Counted from the first letter of the stretch, positions 49,317 to 59,476 are shown. The stretch is DNA of 64,000 bases from Streptomyces fungicidicus (GCF_003665435.1 NZ_CP023407.1:1798001-1862000), one strand, 5' to 3'. Numbers and translations are program-made. The notes: generated by a model from the sequence alone, not told the origin.

Positions 49317-50543
49317 TCACCGCCGTGCGAACACCGGCTCCCACCGCCCCTTGGTGTCGTCCTCCGGCGACCGGAACCCACTCAGCGGAACCACCTTCCC
49401 GCTGCCCACGGTGACCAGCACCAGCCGCTGGTGGAACTCGCCGCCGTCGGCGCCGACGTCCCACGCGACGAGCGAGTCGTTGTCGGCCCAGGCCAGCAGT
49501 TGCTGACCGCGGATCTCGGCGACCTCCTCCCCGGTGCCGGGATCGAGGATCCAGGAGGACGTCTTCCGAGTGCTGCCCGCGAAGCCGCCCGCGAGCCTCC
49601 GCCCGTCCGGCGACAGACCCGCTTCGACGTACCAGACACGGTGCGCCTCGCGCCCGGGCGGTGCCGCGCCGTCGCCGTCAAGGTCGAAGAAGTCCAGGGA
49701 GGCCCCGGCGGACGCCCGGCCCGCCCAGACCAGGCGGTCGTCGGCGCTGAAGGCGAAGTCCTGACGGGCGTTGACGAAGCCCGTCGGACCGCCGGGATCG
49801 CCACTCGTCTCCACCTCGGACCAGGTCCCGGCCCCCGAGGCCACGTCGATGACCTGGAACCCGTTCCGGGACGAGGTGTAGGGCAGGTCCCACCGGACCG
49901 ATCCGTCCGAGTCCCCGGTCCTGACCAGAAGACCGGGATCCTCGCCGTAGGTCGTTGCCACGAGCCGGCGGCCGTCCGACGAGAACGCCAGACCCCCCAC
50001 CCCGTGGTCGACCGGGATCCACCGCTCGACCTCCCCGCTTGCGAGGTCGAGCAGTCCGATACGGCCGGCGGGCAGCGCCCGCTCCAGCACGGCCGCCGTC
50101 TTCATCCCCGGAGCCACGGCGACGAACGACCACCGGTCGTCCTTCCGGTACTTCCCCGTCCCCGGGTCGAGCAGCCAGTAGGTGCGCTCGGCGATCTTCC
50201 GGTCCGCGCCCCGCCGTACCTTCTCGGTGGTGTAGTACGCGGCCATCGCCACGTCCCCCGCGGCCAGCAGATCCCGCGGCGGCGACTGTCCGGCGCGGGA
50301 GACGACCTCGGTGCGCTCCACTCCGCCGCCCGAGGGCCGTACGTCCTCCCCGCCGGAATCCAGCGCGGGCAGCCCCACGGCCACCGCGATCACGGCCGCC
50401 GTCGCGGCGGCCGCGGCGGCGAGCCCGCGGACCCGGCGCCGCCGCCGGACCGCCAGCACCCGGTCGGCGAGGCCCGGCCCGGGCGCCGCCTGTTCCGCCG
50501 CCTGTTCGCGCAGCGCTTCCCGCACGAGTTCGTCGACGTTCAC
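49317..50543 (-). CDS. Membrane-anchored beta-propeller protein coupled to sigma factor
   Basis: The 408-residue protein has a cytoplasmic N-terminus (VDELVREALREQAAEQAAPG, then LADRVLAVRRRRRVRG) and one membrane helix (about 40-60). Its extracellular domain repeats propeller-type blades: VGGLAFSSDGRRLVATTYGE, DFAFSADDRLVWAGRASAG, VEAGLSPDGRRLAGGFAGST and GQQLLAWADNDSLVAWDVGA. It is coupled to the sigma gene by GTGA. No zinc-type anti-sigma motif is seen. A role as sensor and negative regulator of the sigma factor is likely from position only. Confidence 0.75.
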   Translation of the reverse strand: MNVDELVREALREQAAEQAAPGPGLADRVLAVRRRRRVRGLAAAAAATAAVIAVAVGLPALDSGGEDVRPSGGGVERTEVVSRAGQSPPRDLLAAGDVAMAAYYTTEKVRRGADRKIAERTYWLLDPGTGKYRKDDRWSFVAVAPGMKTAAVLERALPAGRIGLLDLASGEVERWIPVDHGVGGLAFSSDGRRLVATTYGEDPGLLVRTGDSDGSVRWDLPYTSSRNGFQVIDVASGAGTWSEVETSGDPGGPTGFVNARQDFAFSADDRLVWAGRASAGASLDFFDLDGDGAAPPGREAHRVWYVEAGLSPDGRRLAGGFAGSTRKTSSWILDPGTGEEVAEIRGQQLLAWADNDSLVAWDVGADGGEFHQRLVLVTVGSGKVVPLSGFRSPEDDTKGRWEPVFARR

Positions 50544-51100
50544 GACCGCACCTCCAGGGGCGAGTGGTCACCGGACGGCCTTCGCTCCGTCTCGGACGGG
50601 CCGAGGGAGCGCAGTTCGGGCGCGAGGACGCGCAGCCGGGCCAGGGAACGGTGGGTGGTGGACCGCACGGTGCCGACCGAGCAGCCGAGGATGCCGGCCA
50701 CTTCGGCCTCGGGCAGGTCCTCGAAGTAGCGCAGCACCAGCATGGTCCGCTGGCGGGCGGTCAGCCGGGCCAGCGCACCGCGCATCAGCAGGCGCAGCTC
50801 GGCGTCGGCCGAGGCGGCGCCCCGGTCCGGAGCGGTCTCCGGCGGCTCGGCGACGCTGAGTTCACGCCCGCGCCACTTCAGCCGCCAGCGGCTGATCTGC
50901 TGCCGGTAGAGGATCTGCCGTACGTAGGCCTCGGGTTCGTCGATGCGGTGCCAGCGGCCCGCCGCCTTGATCAGCGCGTTCTGCAGCAGGTCCTCACCCG
51001 CGTGCCGGTCGCCGCCGCTCAGCAGGACCGCGGTTCGCAGCAGCGCGGGCGACCGGTTCGCCACGAACTCCCGGAAACTCTCCTGCGCTTCGGCATCCAT
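50540..51100 (-). CDS. SigE-family ECF-like sigma factor
   Basis: The 186-residue sigma factor has region 2 (about 15-75: LLRTAVLLSGGDRHAGEDLL, KAAGRWHRIDEPEAYVRQIL) and region 4 (about 115-165: LARLTARQRTMLVLRYFEDL, VAGILGCSVGTVRSTTHRSL). The ATG at 51100 follows AGAAGG; longer in-frame readings upstream run through the dapD terminator. It is the second sigma/partner pair of this type in the window, the first being at 7.7-9.2 kb. Confidence 0.88.
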   Translation of the reverse strand: MDAEAQESFREFVANRSPALLRTAVLLSGGDRHAGEDLLQNALIKAAGRWHRIDEPEAYVRQILYRQQISRWRLKWRGRELSVAEPPETAPDRGAASADAELRLLMRGALARLTARQRTMLVLRYFEDLPEAEVAGILGCSVGTVRSTTHRSLARLRVLAPELRSLGPSETERRPSGDHSPLEVRS

Positions 51101-51208
51101 CGTCACCTTCTCTTCCGTCGGGAGCGGACCCCGTGTCCTTCCCCGCCCTCCCATGGACGCGTGCGGGCCCCTCCCGCTATGCCACCGGACGGCCGGCTGA
51201 CAGAAAAC

Positions 51209-51259
51209 GAGCGGGCCGGGCCGCGGCACGTGAGTCACGTGTCGCGGCCCGGCCCGCTC
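51209..51259 (-). terminator. Rho-independent terminator of dapD
   Basis: A 17-bp perfect outer stem (GAGCGGGCCGGGCCGCG with 51243-51259) is extended by CACGTG-AGT-CACGTG. On the dapD strand it is followed by CGTTTTCTG, giving a T-run. It starts 10 bp after the dapD stop. Confidence 0.9.
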
Positions 51260-51268
51260 GAGCCAGGA

Positions 51269-52258
51269 TCAGTTGTGGCTGTGCAGCACCTCGTTCAGTC
51301 CGCCCCAGACCGCGTTGTTGGGACGCGCCTCCACCGTGCCGGTGACGGAGTTGCGGCGGAACAGGATGTGGGAGGCCCCGGACAGCTCGCGGGCCTTGAC
51401 GACCTGCCCGTCGGGCATGGTCACGCGGGTACCGGCGGTGACGTACAGGCCCGCCTCGACCACGCACTCGTCGCCGAGGGCGATGCCGACGCCCGCCTCG
51501 GCTCCGATCAGGCACCGCTCACCGACGGAGATGCGCACGTTGCCGCCGCCGGACAGGGTGCCCATGGTGGAGGCGCCGCCGCCGATGTCGGAGCCGTCGC
51601 CGATCACGACACCGGCCGAGATGCGGCCCTCGACCATGGACGTGCCGAGCGTGCCGGCGTTGAAGTTGACGAAGCCCTCGTGCATGACGGTGGTGCCCTC
51701 GGCGAGGTGCGCGCCGAGCCGCACCCGGTCGGCGTCGGCGATGCGGACGCCCTTGGGGGCGACGTAGTCCGTCATACGGGGGAACTTGTCGACGGAGGTG
51801 ACGGCCAGGTGCAGGCCCTCGGCGCGGGCGTTGAGCCGCACCTTCTCGATGTCGTCGACGGCGACCGGGCCGAGGGAGGTCCAGGCGACGTTGGCGAGGA
51901 AGCCGAAGATGCCGTCCAGGTTCTGGCCGTGCGGCCGGACCAGGCGGTGGGAGAGCAGGTGGAGACGCAGGTAGACGTCGTGCGCGTCGACCGGCTTCTC
52001 GGCGAGCGAGGAGATGACCGTACGGACCGCGACCACCTCGACGCCCCGGCGGGCGTCAGGACCGACCGCGGCGGTGGCGCCGGCGCCCAGCAGTTCCGCG
52101 GCCCGCTCGGCGGAGAGCAGCTCGGTGCCGGACGGGCCCGGCTCGTCGGCCAGGACGGGGGCGGGGAACCAGGTGTCGAGGACGGTGCCGTCGGCGGCGA
52201 CGGTGGCGAGGCCGGCGGCCACCGCCCCGGAGGTGGTGTGAGCAGTCGTGTCGGTCAT
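51269..52258 (-). CDS. dapD: 2,3,4,5-tetrahydropyridine-2,6-dicarboxylate N-succinyltransferase
   Basis: The 329-residue acyltransferase transfers succinyl from succinyl-CoA in diaminopimelate synthesis. It has an N-terminal alpha domain, a central region [20 protein letters not shown], and a left-handed beta-helix of hexapeptide repeats: [60 protein letters not shown] and [20 protein letters not shown]. The Glu in MVEGR is the expected catalytic residue. Length matches the actinobacterial DapD group (about 320-330). It stands alone with a strong terminator. Confidence 0.93.
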   Translation of the reverse strand: MTDTTAHTTSGAVAAGLATVAADGTVLDTWFPAPVLADEPGPSGTELLSAERAAELLGAGATAAVGPDARRGVEVVAVRTVISSLAEKPVDAHDVYLRLHLLSHRLVRPHGQNLDGIFGFLANVAWTSLGPVAVDDIEKVRLNARAEGLHLAVTSVDKFPRMTDYVAPKGVRIADADRVRLGAHLAEGTTVMHEGFVNFNAGTLGTSMVEGRISAGVVIGDGSDIGGGASTMGTLSGGGNVRISVGERCLIGAEAGVGIALGDECVVEAGLYVTAGTRVTMPDGQVVKARELSGASHILFRRNSVTGTVEARPNNAVWGGLNEVLHSHN

Positions 52259-52300
52259 GAGGGCAACCTAACCAACCGGTGCCCGGGGACGCGAACCGGT

Positions 52301-52328
52301 GCGGACCGCGTCTCAGGGTCCGGTCCGC
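52301..52328 (-). terminator. Hairpin after the SMR transporter gene
   Basis: GCGGACCG (52301-52308) pairs with CGGTCCGC (52321-52328) over a 12-nt loop, between the SMR stop and the dapD start. Confidence 0.55.
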
Positions 52329-52355
52329 GCGCACCGCGGCCCGCGCCTCGGCGCG

Positions 52356-52676
52356 TCAGTGCGCCCCGCCCAGATTGAGCACCACGACCCCGACGATGAT
52401 CAGCGCGATGCCGACGGCCTTGGCTGCGGTGAGCCCCTCGCCCATGAACATCATCCCGATCGCCGCGATCGCCGCCGTCCCCGCACCGGACCAGATGGCG
52501 TACGCCGTCCCGACCGACATGGTCTTCAGCGTCTGGGCGAGCAGCGCGAACGCCACCAGGTATCCGACGGCGGTGATCACCGAGGGCCACAGCCGGGTGA
52601 ACCCCTCGCTGTACTTCATGGCGGTCGTCCCGACCACTTCCGCTGCGATGGCTCCGGCGAGCAGTGCGTACCCCAT
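52356..52676 (-). CDS. EmrE-like small multidrug resistance transporter (Qac subtype)
   Basis: The 106-residue protein has four membrane helices. The SMR signature is GAIAAEVVGTTAMKYSEGFT, with the essential Glu13, then RLWPSVITAVGYLVAFALLA, TLKTMSVGTAYAIWSGAGTA and VGIALIIVGVVVLNL. The AEVxGTxxMKxSEGFT and AIWSGxG forms match EmrE/QacE drug exporters more than guanidinium-exporting SugE/Gdx proteins. It would pump cationic compounds in exchange for protons. It is a single-gene unit, so it probably works as a homodimer. Confidence 0.9.
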   Translation of the reverse strand: MGYALLAGAIAAEVVGTTAMKYSEGFTRLWPSVITAVGYLVAFALLAQTLKTMSVGTAYAIWSGAGTAAIAAIGMMFMGEGLTAAKAVGIALIIVGVVVLNLGGAH

Positions 52677-52712
52677 GACGCACGATCGTAGCCAGGGACG
52701 ACCACACGCGAA

Positions 52713-52741
52713 GCGGCCCCCGGTGTCACACCGGGGGCCGC
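52713..52741 (-). terminator. Terminator of the suf operon
   Basis: A perfect 13-bp stem (GCGGCCCCCGGTG with 52729-52741) closes the loop TCA. It starts 16 bp after the last suf-operon stop. Confidence 0.88.
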
Positions 52742-52757
52742 CTGCCGAGCCGTCGGC

Positions 52758-53090
52758 TCAGACGTTGAAGCCCAGCGCCCGCAGCTGCTCACGGCCGTCG
52801 TCCGTGATCTTGTCGGGGCCCCACGGCGGCATCCAGACCCAGTTGATGCGCAGCTCGCTGACCAGGCCGTCCGTGGCGGACTTGGCCTGGTCCTCGATGA
52901 CGTCCGTCAGCGGGCAGGCCGCGGAGGTCAGGGTCATGTCGATGGTCGCCACATTGGAGTCGTCGATGTGGACGCCGTAGATCAGGCCGAGGTTGACGAC
53001 GTCGATGCCCAGTTCGGGGTCGACGACGTCCAGCAGGGCCTCTCGGACCTCCTCCTCGGAAGCCGGCTTCATCTCCACGGTCTCGCTCAT
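52758..53090 (-). CDS. SufT-like metal-sulfur cluster assembly factor (DUF59/MIP18)
   Basis: The 110-residue protein is a stand-alone DUF59 domain: EEEVREALLDVVDPELGIDV at about 13-32, VNLGLIYGVHIDDSN, MTLTSAACPLTDVIEDQAKS with the reactive Cys, and a C-terminal NWVWMPPWGPDKITDDGREQ. Such proteins help deliver Fe-S clusters to target proteins. The ATG overlaps the sufU stop by ATGA, making it the last gene of the suf operon. Confidence 0.9.
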   Translation of the reverse strand: MSETVEMKPASEEEVREALLDVVDPELGIDVVNLGLIYGVHIDDSNVATIDMTLTSAACPLTDVIEDQAKSATDGLVSELRINWVWMPPWGPDKITDDGREQLRALGFNV

Positions 53091-53551
53091 GCCGTTGTCC
53101 TTTCGGCGTCGGCGCCCAGCGCCTGGGCCGTCGCGTCCTTCCACGCCATCCAGCTCAGGAGGGCGCACTTGACCCGGGCGGGGTACTTGGAGACACCGGC
53201 GAACGCGACCGCGTCCTCCAGCACCTCCTCCATCGCGTCGTCGGGCTCGATCCTCCCCTTGGACTGCATCAGCTCCAGGAAGGTCTCCTGGATCCGCTGC
53301 GCCTGGGCGAGGTCCTTGCCGACCAGCAGGTCGTTCAGCACCGAGGCGGACGCCTGGCTGATGGAACAGCCCTGCCCCTCGTAGCTGACGTCGCTGATCG
53401 TCGTGCCGTCGTACTTCACGCGCAGCGTGATCTCGTCACCGCACGTCGGGTTGACGTGGTGCACCTCGGCGTCGCCATCCCGAAGACCCCGCCCGTGCGG
53501 GTTCTTGTAGTGGTCCAGGATGACTTCCTGGTACATGGAGTCCAGCTTCAC
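53087..53551 (-). CDS. sufU: Fe-S cluster assembly protein SufU
   Basis: The 154-residue zinc-dependent sulfur-transfer partner of SufS shows LDSMYQEVILDHYKNPHGRG, the ligand cysteines in VNPTCGDEITL, EGQGCSISQASASVLNDL and YPARVKCALLSW, and the extra inter-Cys segment that distinguishes SufU from IscU. Persulfide from SufS would be accepted here and passed to SufBCD. The start is a GTG; Met6 is an alternative. The gene is 11 bp downstream of sufS and overlaps the SufT-like gene. Confidence 0.92.
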   Translation of the reverse strand: MKLDSMYQEVILDHYKNPHGRGLRDGDAEVHHVNPTCGDEITLRVKYDGTTISDVSYEGQGCSISQASASVLNDLLVGKDLAQAQRIQETFLELMQSKGRIEPDDAMEEVLEDAVAFAGVSKYPARVKCALLSWMAWKDATAQALGADAERTTA

Positions 53552-53562
53552 GCCTCAGCCCC

Positions 53563-54815
53563 TCATCCGAAGAAGTTCCGTACGTGCTCCAGGCCGTCGA
53601 CCAGTGCGTCGATCTCGGCCGGTGTGGAGTACAGATAGAACGACGCTCGCGTGGTCGCGGGAATTCCGTACCGCAGGCAGACCGGCCGCGCGCAGTGGTG
53701 GCCGACCCGGACGGCGATGCCCTGTTCGTCGAGCACCTGACCCACGTCGTGCGGGTGGATGTCACCCAGGGTGAAGGAGATCGCGGCGCCGCGCTCCTCG
53801 GCCGTGGCGGGGCCGATGATGCGCAGGTCCGGGACCTCGGTGAGGCGCTTGACGGCGTACTCGGTGATGGCGTGCTCGTGGGCGAGCACCTTGTCCATGC
53901 CGATGGCCGACAGGTAGTCGATGGCCGCGCCGAGACCGACCGCCTGGGCGATCGGCGGGGTGCCCGCCTCGAACTTGTGCGGCGCCGGCGCGTACGTCGA
54001 CGAGCTCATCGACACGGTCTCGATCATCTCGCCGCCGCCGAGGAACGGAGGCAGGTCCTCCAGCAGTTCCTGGCGGCCCCACAGCACGCCTATGCCGGTC
54101 GGACCGCACATCTTGTGACCGGTGAAGGCCACGAAGTCGGCCTGGAGGGCCTGGACGTCCAGCGGCATGTGCGGCGCGGCCTGGGAGGCGTCGACGCACA
54201 CCAGGGCGCCGACCTCCTGGGCGCGGCGCACGATCGCCTCGACCGGGTTGACGGTGCCCAGGATGTTGGACACCAGCACGAAGGAGACGATCTTCGTCTT
54301 CTCGGTGATGACCTCGTCGATGCGGGAGAGGTCGAGCCGGCCGTCGTCGGTCAGCCCGAACCACTTCAGCTTGGCGCCGGTGCGCTGCGCGAGCAGCTGC
54401 CACGGCACGATGTTGGAGTGGTGCTCCATCTCCGTGATGACGATCTCGGTCTCGTGGTCCACCCGGTAGGGCTCGTCGGCCCAGCCGAGCATGTTGGCCA
54501 CGAGGTTGAGCGACTCGGAGGCGTTCTTGGTGAAGATCACCTCGTCGCGCGAGGGCGCGTTGACGAACTCCGCGACCTTGTCGCGCGCACCCTCGTACAG
54601 CGCCGTGGCCTCCTCGGCGAGCACGTGCACACCGCGATGGACGTTGGCGTTGTAGCGCTCGTAGTACTCGCTCAGGGCGTCGAGCACCTGGCGGGGCTTC
54701 TGCGAGGTCGCCGCGTTGTCCAGGTACACGAGCTTGTGCCCGTCGTGGACCTGGCGGTCCAGGATCGGGAAGTCCTTGCGGATCGCCTCGGTGTCGAGGA
54801 GGCCCGGCAGCTGTG

Positions 54816-54819
<4 letters not shown>
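53563..54819 (-). CDS. sufS: Cysteine desulfurase SufS
   Basis: The 418-residue PLP enzyme extracts sulfur from cysteine. Visible are KLVYLDNAATSQKPRQVLDA, TKNASESLNLVANMLGWADE, EMEHHSNIVPWQLLA, VDASQAAPHMPLDVQAL with the cofactor Asp, the PLP Lys in FVAFTGHKMCGPTG, and the persulfide Cys in RVGHHCARPVCLRYG. This is the group II (SufS) layout with the short loop. The GTG start overlaps the sufC stop by GTGA. Confidence 0.95.
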
Positions 54820-55580
<761 letters not shown>

Positions 55581-55587
55581 GGGTGCC

Positions 55588-55905
55588 TCAGGACTCCTGG
55601 GTGAGGGAGACGAGCACGTCGTCCCCTTCGATCTTTACGGGGTAAACGGGGACGGGGCGCGTCGCCGGGAGGGCGTCGGGCTTGCCGGAACGGAGGTCGA
55701 AGCGCGAGCCGTGCAGCCAGCACTCGATGTGGCAGTCGTCCACCTCGCCCTCCGAGAGGGAGACGTTCGCGTGCGAGCAGATGTCGTTGATCGCGAACAC
55801 CTCGCCCCCGGTCTGCACGAGGGAGACCGGCGTGCCGTCGAGGTCCACCCGCTTCGGGGTGTCCTCCTCCAGCTCACTCAGCCCGCAGGCGCGTCGGAAC
55901 GTCAT
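55588..55905 (-). CDS. Rieske-type [2Fe-2S] ferredoxin within the suf operon
   Basis: The 105-residue soluble Rieske protein has both ligand pairs: ICSHANVSLSEGEVD (Cys-x-His) and CHIECWLHGSRFDLRSG (Cys-x2-His), with the final GEVF- and PVYPV-type strands of dioxygenase ferredoxins. Its place between sufD and sufC, coupled to sufD by ATGA, suggests it supplies electrons for cluster assembly or transfer rather than for aromatic oxidation. That role is inferred from context. Confidence 0.9.
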   Translation of the reverse strand: MTFRRACGLSELEEDTPKRVDLDGTPVSLVQTGGEVFAINDICSHANVSLSEGEVDDCHIECWLHGSRFDLRSGKPDALPATRPVPVYPVKIEGDDVLVSLTQES

Positions 55906-57092
55906 GCGACCGCCGCCTCCAGCTCCTCCTCGATCTTGGCGATCAGGCGCTCCTCGATGTCCGGGACGCCGATCTGCTGCACGAGCTCGGCGAAGAAGCC
56001 GCGGACCACCAGGCGGCGGGCGTCCTTCTCCGGGATGCCGCGGGCCATCAGGTAGAAGAGCTGCTCGTCGTCGAAGCGGCCGGTCGCGGAGGCGTGGCCG
56101 GCGCCGACGATCTCGCCGGTCTCGATCTCCAGGTTGGGCACGGAGTCGACGCGGGCGCCGTCGGTGAGGACCAGGTTGCGGTTCATCTCGTAGGTGTCGG
56201 TGCCCTCGGCCTTGGCCTCGATGAGCACGTCACCGATCCACACGGCGTGCGCGTCGTCGCCCTGCAGGGCGCCCTTGTAGACGACGTTGGACTTGCAGTG
56301 CGGGACGTTGTGGTCGACCAGGAGGCGGTGCTCCTGGTGCTGGCCCCGGTCGGTGAAGTAGAGGCCGAACAGCTCGGCCTCGCCGCCGGGTCCCGCGTAG
56401 ACGACGCGCGGGTGGAGGCGGACGACGTCGCCGCCGAAGGTGACGACGACCGACTTGAAGGAGGCGTCGCGGCCGACGAGGGCGTTGTGCTGGCCCACGT
56501 GGACGGCCTTGTCGTCCCAGTCCTGCACGGAGACGACGGTCAGCTTGGCGCCGTCGCCGAGGACGTACTCGACGTTGGCGGCGAGCACCGCGTCACCGGT
56601 GTGGTCGATGACCACGAGCGCCTCGGCGAAGGCGCCGAGCTCGATCACCTGGTGGCCGAAGGCGGTGCCGCCCTCGCCGTGCACCGCGATGCGGATCGGC
56701 TCGGTGAGGACGGTCTCCTTCGGCACGGTCACGACCGAGGCCCGCTCGAAGGCGGAGTACGCCTGGGCGGCCACGCGGTCCGCCGGCATGCCGGCGCGGC
56801 CGAGCCGGGCGTCGTCACGGCCGACGGACTCGACGGTGACGCCCTCGGGCGCGTCGACGGCGACCTTGACGCCCTCGCCGGTGGTGCCGGCGGCGGCGGT
56901 GCCGTCGTGCAGGCCGCGCAGACGCTCCAGCGGGGTGAACCGCCACTCCTCCTCACGGCCGTGGGGGACGGGGAAGTCCGCCACGTCGAAGGACGGGGGC
57001 GCGCTCATGCGGGTGGCGACGGTCGACTCGGCGGCCACCGCGATCGAGCCGGCGGTCGTCGAACCGACCGGGATGTTCTGAGCCTCAGCCAT
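55902..57092 (-). CDS. sufD: Fe-S cluster assembly scaffold protein SufD
   Basis: The 396-residue scaffold subunit has an N-terminal region with FPVPHGREEEWRFTPLERLR. A right-handed beta-helix follows (about 150-340: VEYVLGDGAKLTVVSVQDWD, VVTFGGDVVRLHPRVVYAGP, LLVDHNVPHCKSNVVYKGAL). The family C-terminus is HASATGRFDDEQLFYLMARG, then RRLVVRGFFAELVQQI. The conserved His in DHNVPHCKS and GHASATG are present. It partners SufB, encoded 58 bp upstream. Confidence 0.94.
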   Translation of the reverse strand: MAEAQNIPVGSTTAGSIAVAAESTVATRMSAPPSFDVADFPVPHGREEEWRFTPLERLRGLHDGTAAAGTTGEGVKVAVDAPEGVTVESVGRDDARLGRAGMPADRVAAQAYSAFERASVVTVPKETVLTEPIRIAVHGEGGTAFGHQVIELGAFAEALVVIDHTGDAVLAANVEYVLGDGAKLTVVSVQDWDDKAVHVGQHNALVGRDASFKSVVVTFGGDVVRLHPRVVYAGPGGEAELFGLYFTDRGQHQEHRLLVDHNVPHCKSNVVYKGALQGDDAHAVWIGDVLIEAKAEGTDTYEMNRNLVLTDGARVDSVPNLEIETGEIVGAGHASATGRFDDEQLFYLMARGIPEKDARRLVVRGFFAELVQQIGVPDIEERLIAKIEEELEAAVA

Positions 57093-57150
57093 GGCTGTCG
57101 TAGTGCTCGCTTTCCTTTGCGTAAGGGGCTTGACGGAACGGCGCTGGTGC

Positions 57151-58572
57151 TTAGCCGACCGCGCCTTCCATCTGCAGTTCGATCAGCCGGTTGAGCTCGA
57201 GCGCGTACTCCATCGGCAGTTCCTTGGCGATCGGCTCGACGAAGCCGCGCACGATCATCGCCATCGCCTCGAACTCGCTCAGACCGCGGCTCATCAGGTA
57301 GAAGAGCTGGTCCTCGGAGACCTTGGAGACGGTCGCCTCGTGGCCCATGGAGACGTCGTCCTCGCGGACGTCCACGTAGGGGTAGGTGTCCGAGCGGGAG
57401 ATGGTGTCGACGAGCAGCGCGTCGCACAGCACGTTGGACTTGGCGCCCGGGGCGCCCTCGCCGATCTCGATCAGACCGCGGTAGGAGGTACGGCCGCCGC
57501 CGCGCGCCACCGACTTGGAGACGATGTTGGACGAGGTGTTCGGGGCCATGTGGACCATCTTGGCGCCCGCGTCCTGGTGCTGGCCCTCGCCGGCGAAGGC
57601 GATGGACAGCGTCTCGCCCTTGGCGTGCTCGCCCATCAGGTAGACGGCCGGGTACTTCATCGTCACCTTGGAGCCGATGTTGCCGTCGACCCACTCCATG
57701 GTCGCGCCCTCGTAGGCCACGGCGCGCTTGGTGACCAGGTTGTAGACGTTGTTCGACCAGTTCTGGATGGTCGTGTAGCGGCAGCGGGCGTTCTTCTTGA
57801 CGATGATCTCGACGACCGCGGAGTGCAGCGAGTCCGACTTGTAGATCGGGGCGGTGCAGCCCTCGACGTAGTGCACGTAGGCGCCCTCGTCGACGATGAT
57901 CAGGGTCCGCTCGAACTGGCCCATGTTCTCGGTGTTGATCCGGAAGTAGGCCTGGAGCGGGATCTCGACGTGGACGCCCGGCGGGACGTAGATGAAGGAG
58001 CCGCCGGACCAGACGGCGGAGTTCAGCGACGCGAACTTGTTGTCGCCGACCGGGATGACCGTGCCGAAGTACTCCTTGAAGAGCTCCGGGTGCTCCTTCA
58101 GGGCGGTGTCGGTGTCGAGGAAGATGACGCCCTGCTCCTCCAGGTCCTCACGGATCTGGTGGTAGACGACCTCCGACTCGTACTGCGCGGCGACACCGGC
58201 GACGAGGCGCTTCTTCTCGGCCTCGGGGATGCCCAGCTTGTCGTAGGTGTTCTTGATGTCCTCGGGCAGGTCCTCCCAGGACTCCGCCTGCTTCTCCGTC
58301 GAGCGCACGAAGTACTTGATGTTGTCGAAGTCGATGCCGGAGAGGTCGGAGCCCCAGTTCGGCATGGGCTTCTTCTCGAACAGGCGCAGGCCCTTGAGAC
58401 GGAGCTTGGTCATCCACTCCGGCTCGTCCTTCTTCGCGGAGATGTCCCGGACGACGTCCTCGTTCAGACCGCGGCGCGCCGACGCACCGGCCTCGTCACG
58501 GTCGGCCCAGCCGTATTCGTAGTTGCCCAGACCCTCCAGCTCGGGGTGGGCAGTCTCCGTGGGGAGAGTCAT
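57151..58572 (-). CDS. sufB: Fe-S cluster assembly protein SufB
   Basis: The 473-residue core scaffold has [20 protein letters not shown] near the N-terminus. A beta-helix follows with [60 protein letters not shown], and the C-terminal [29 protein letters not shown] [15 protein letters not shown]. The cysteine in EGCTAP and the catalytic-region Glu are conserved. Its ATG overlaps the sufR stop by ATGA. Confidence 0.95.
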   Translation of the reverse strand: MTLPTETAHPELEGLGNYEYGWADRDEAGASARRGLNEDVVRDISAKKDEPEWMTKLRLKGLRLFEKKPMPNWGSDLSGIDFDNIKYFVRSTEKQAESWEDLPEDIKNTYDKLGIPEAEKKRLVAGVAAQYESEVVYHQIREDLEEQGVIFLDTDTALKEHPELFKEYFGTVIPVGDNKFASLNSAVWSGGSFIYVPPGVHVEIPLQAYFRINTENMGQFERTLIIVDEGAYVHYVEGCTAPIYKSDSLHSAVVEIIVKKNARCRYTTIQNWSNNVYNLVTKRAVAYEGATMEWVDGNIGSKVTMKYPAVYLMGEHAKGETLSIAFAGEGQHQDAGAKMVHMAPNTSSNIVSKSVARGGGRTSYRGLIEIGEGAPGAKSNVLCDALLVDTISRSDTYPYVDVREDDVSMGHEATVSKVSEDQLFYLMSRGLSEFEAMAMIVRGFVEPIAKELPMEYALELNRLIELQMEGAVG

Positions 58573-59291
58573 GCGGGGTTCCTCCCGGACGTGCTTGCAG
58601 GTGCTTGGTGGGAAATCTTGGGGATGAACGTCGTGCAGACGCCGTCGCCGTGCGCGATGGTGGCCAGTCGCTGCACATGCGTACCGAGAAGCTCGGCGAA
58701 AAATTCCGTCTCGGCCTCACACAGCTGCGGGAACTGCTCGGCGGCGTGGGCGACCGGGCAGTGGTGCTGGCAGAGCTGCTCGCCGACCGGCGCGTTGCGC
58801 GCAGTCGCAGCGTACCCGTCCGCACTCAGGGCCTTCGCCAGCGCTTCCGTCCGCTCCTCGGGGGCCGCGGCCTCGACCGCCTTGCGGTAGGCGTCCGCCT
58901 GGGCGGCGATCCGGGCCCGGGCGAACGCGGCGATCGCGTCGCCGCCGCCCTCCCGCTCACCGATCCAGCGCAGGGCGTCCACGGCCAGCTTGTCGTACGA
59001 CTGGTCGAAGGCGTCGCGTCCGCAGTCGGTGAGGGCGAAGACCTTGGCCGGGCGCCCGCGCGTGCGGGCGCCGTAGACGCGGCGCTCGCGGGCCTCCACG
59101 ACGTTGTCGGCGGTCAGCGCGTCCAGGTGCCGGCGTACGGCCGCCTGGGTGAGTCCCAGCCGCTCGGCGAGTTCGGCGACGGTCGACGGGCCGTGGTCCA
59201 GGATCGAGCGGGCGACGCGGTTGCGGGTGGACCGCTCACCGGTTGCCAGCTCCTCCTGGGGAGGCCCCGTCGTGTGCTCGCCGTTTTTCAC
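58569..59291 (-). CDS. sufR: Fe-S-sensing repressor SufR
   Basis: The 240-residue winged-helix regulator represses the suf operon when it carries an Fe-S cluster. DNA-binding part (about 20-95): [60 protein letters not shown]. Cluster-ligand cysteines are Cys174 and Cys178 in LCQHHCPV, Cys191 in FPQLCEAE and Cys219 in GDGVCTT. The GTG at 59291 is chosen because it coincides with the predicted transcription start; an in-frame ATG at 59360 would add 23 residues unlike the family. It is the first gene of the suf operon. Confidence 0.9.
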   Translation of the reverse strand: MKNGEHTTGPPQEELATGERSTRNRVARSILDHGPSTVAELAERLGLTQAAVRRHLDALTADNVVEARERRVYGARTRGRPAKVFALTDCGRDAFDQSYDKLAVDALRWIGEREGGGDAIAAFARARIAAQADAYRKAVEAAAPEERTEALAKALSADGYAATARNAPVGEQLCQHHCPVAHAAEQFPQLCEAETEFFAELLGTHVQRLATIAHGDGVCTTFIPKISHQAPASTSGRNPA

Positions 59292-59304
59292 AACGCCATT
59301 GTTG
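59291..59304 (-). promoter_or_regulatory. SufR operator CAAC-N6-GTTG
   Basis: CAACGCCATTGTTG matches the perfect palindrome CAAC-N6-GTTG reported for SufR in Streptomyces (recalled from literature, not looked up). It covers the -10 element and the first base of the sufR start codon, ideal for autorepression. Confidence 0.8.
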
Positions 59305-59327
59305 CGTAATTCATCTGAGCCGGGCAA
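59298..59327 (-). promoter_or_regulatory. sufR promoter, probably leaderless
   Basis: TTGCCC (59327-59322) and AACAAT (59303-59298) are 18 bp apart. Seven nt after the -10 is the G of the GTG start, so the mRNA probably begins at the start codon. No ribosome-binding site is visible. Confidence 0.65.
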
Positions 59328-59363
59328 GCCGCGCCCGGACGGGCCGAAGGTGCGCTGCATCAC

Positions 59364-59377
59364 TTAGGCATACCTAA
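59364..59377. promoter_or_regulatory. Iron-box-like inverted repeat TTAGG-CATA-CCTAA
   Basis: The arms TTAGG and CCTAA are those of DmdR/IdeR iron boxes, but the spacer is 4 nt instead of 9. It lies between the divergent suf operon and the ABC exporter genes, 73 bp upstream of the sufR start. It may link suf expression to iron, or be a different operator. Confidence 0.4.
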
Positions 59378-59462
59378 TCTGACCTGCGGAAACGATCTTT
59401 GACCACCGGAGACGGCGGCCGCGGTCCCGGTACCCCGGGGTCGGGCACCCCGGCCGCCTCCC

Positions 59463-59468
59463 TAGACT
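59463..59468 (+). promoter_or_regulatory. -10 element of ABC exporter operon
   Basis: TAGACT ends eight bases before the ATG of the exporter ATPase, and no ribosome-binding site separates them. A leaderless or nearly leaderless transcript is likely. Confidence 0.5.
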
Positions 59469-59476
59469 CGTGACCC

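Noticed and set aside
59292..59363. Longer SufR starting at an ATG at 59360
   Set aside because: The extra 23 residues are unlike SufR proteins, and a good promoter with the SufR operator lies inside this stretch.
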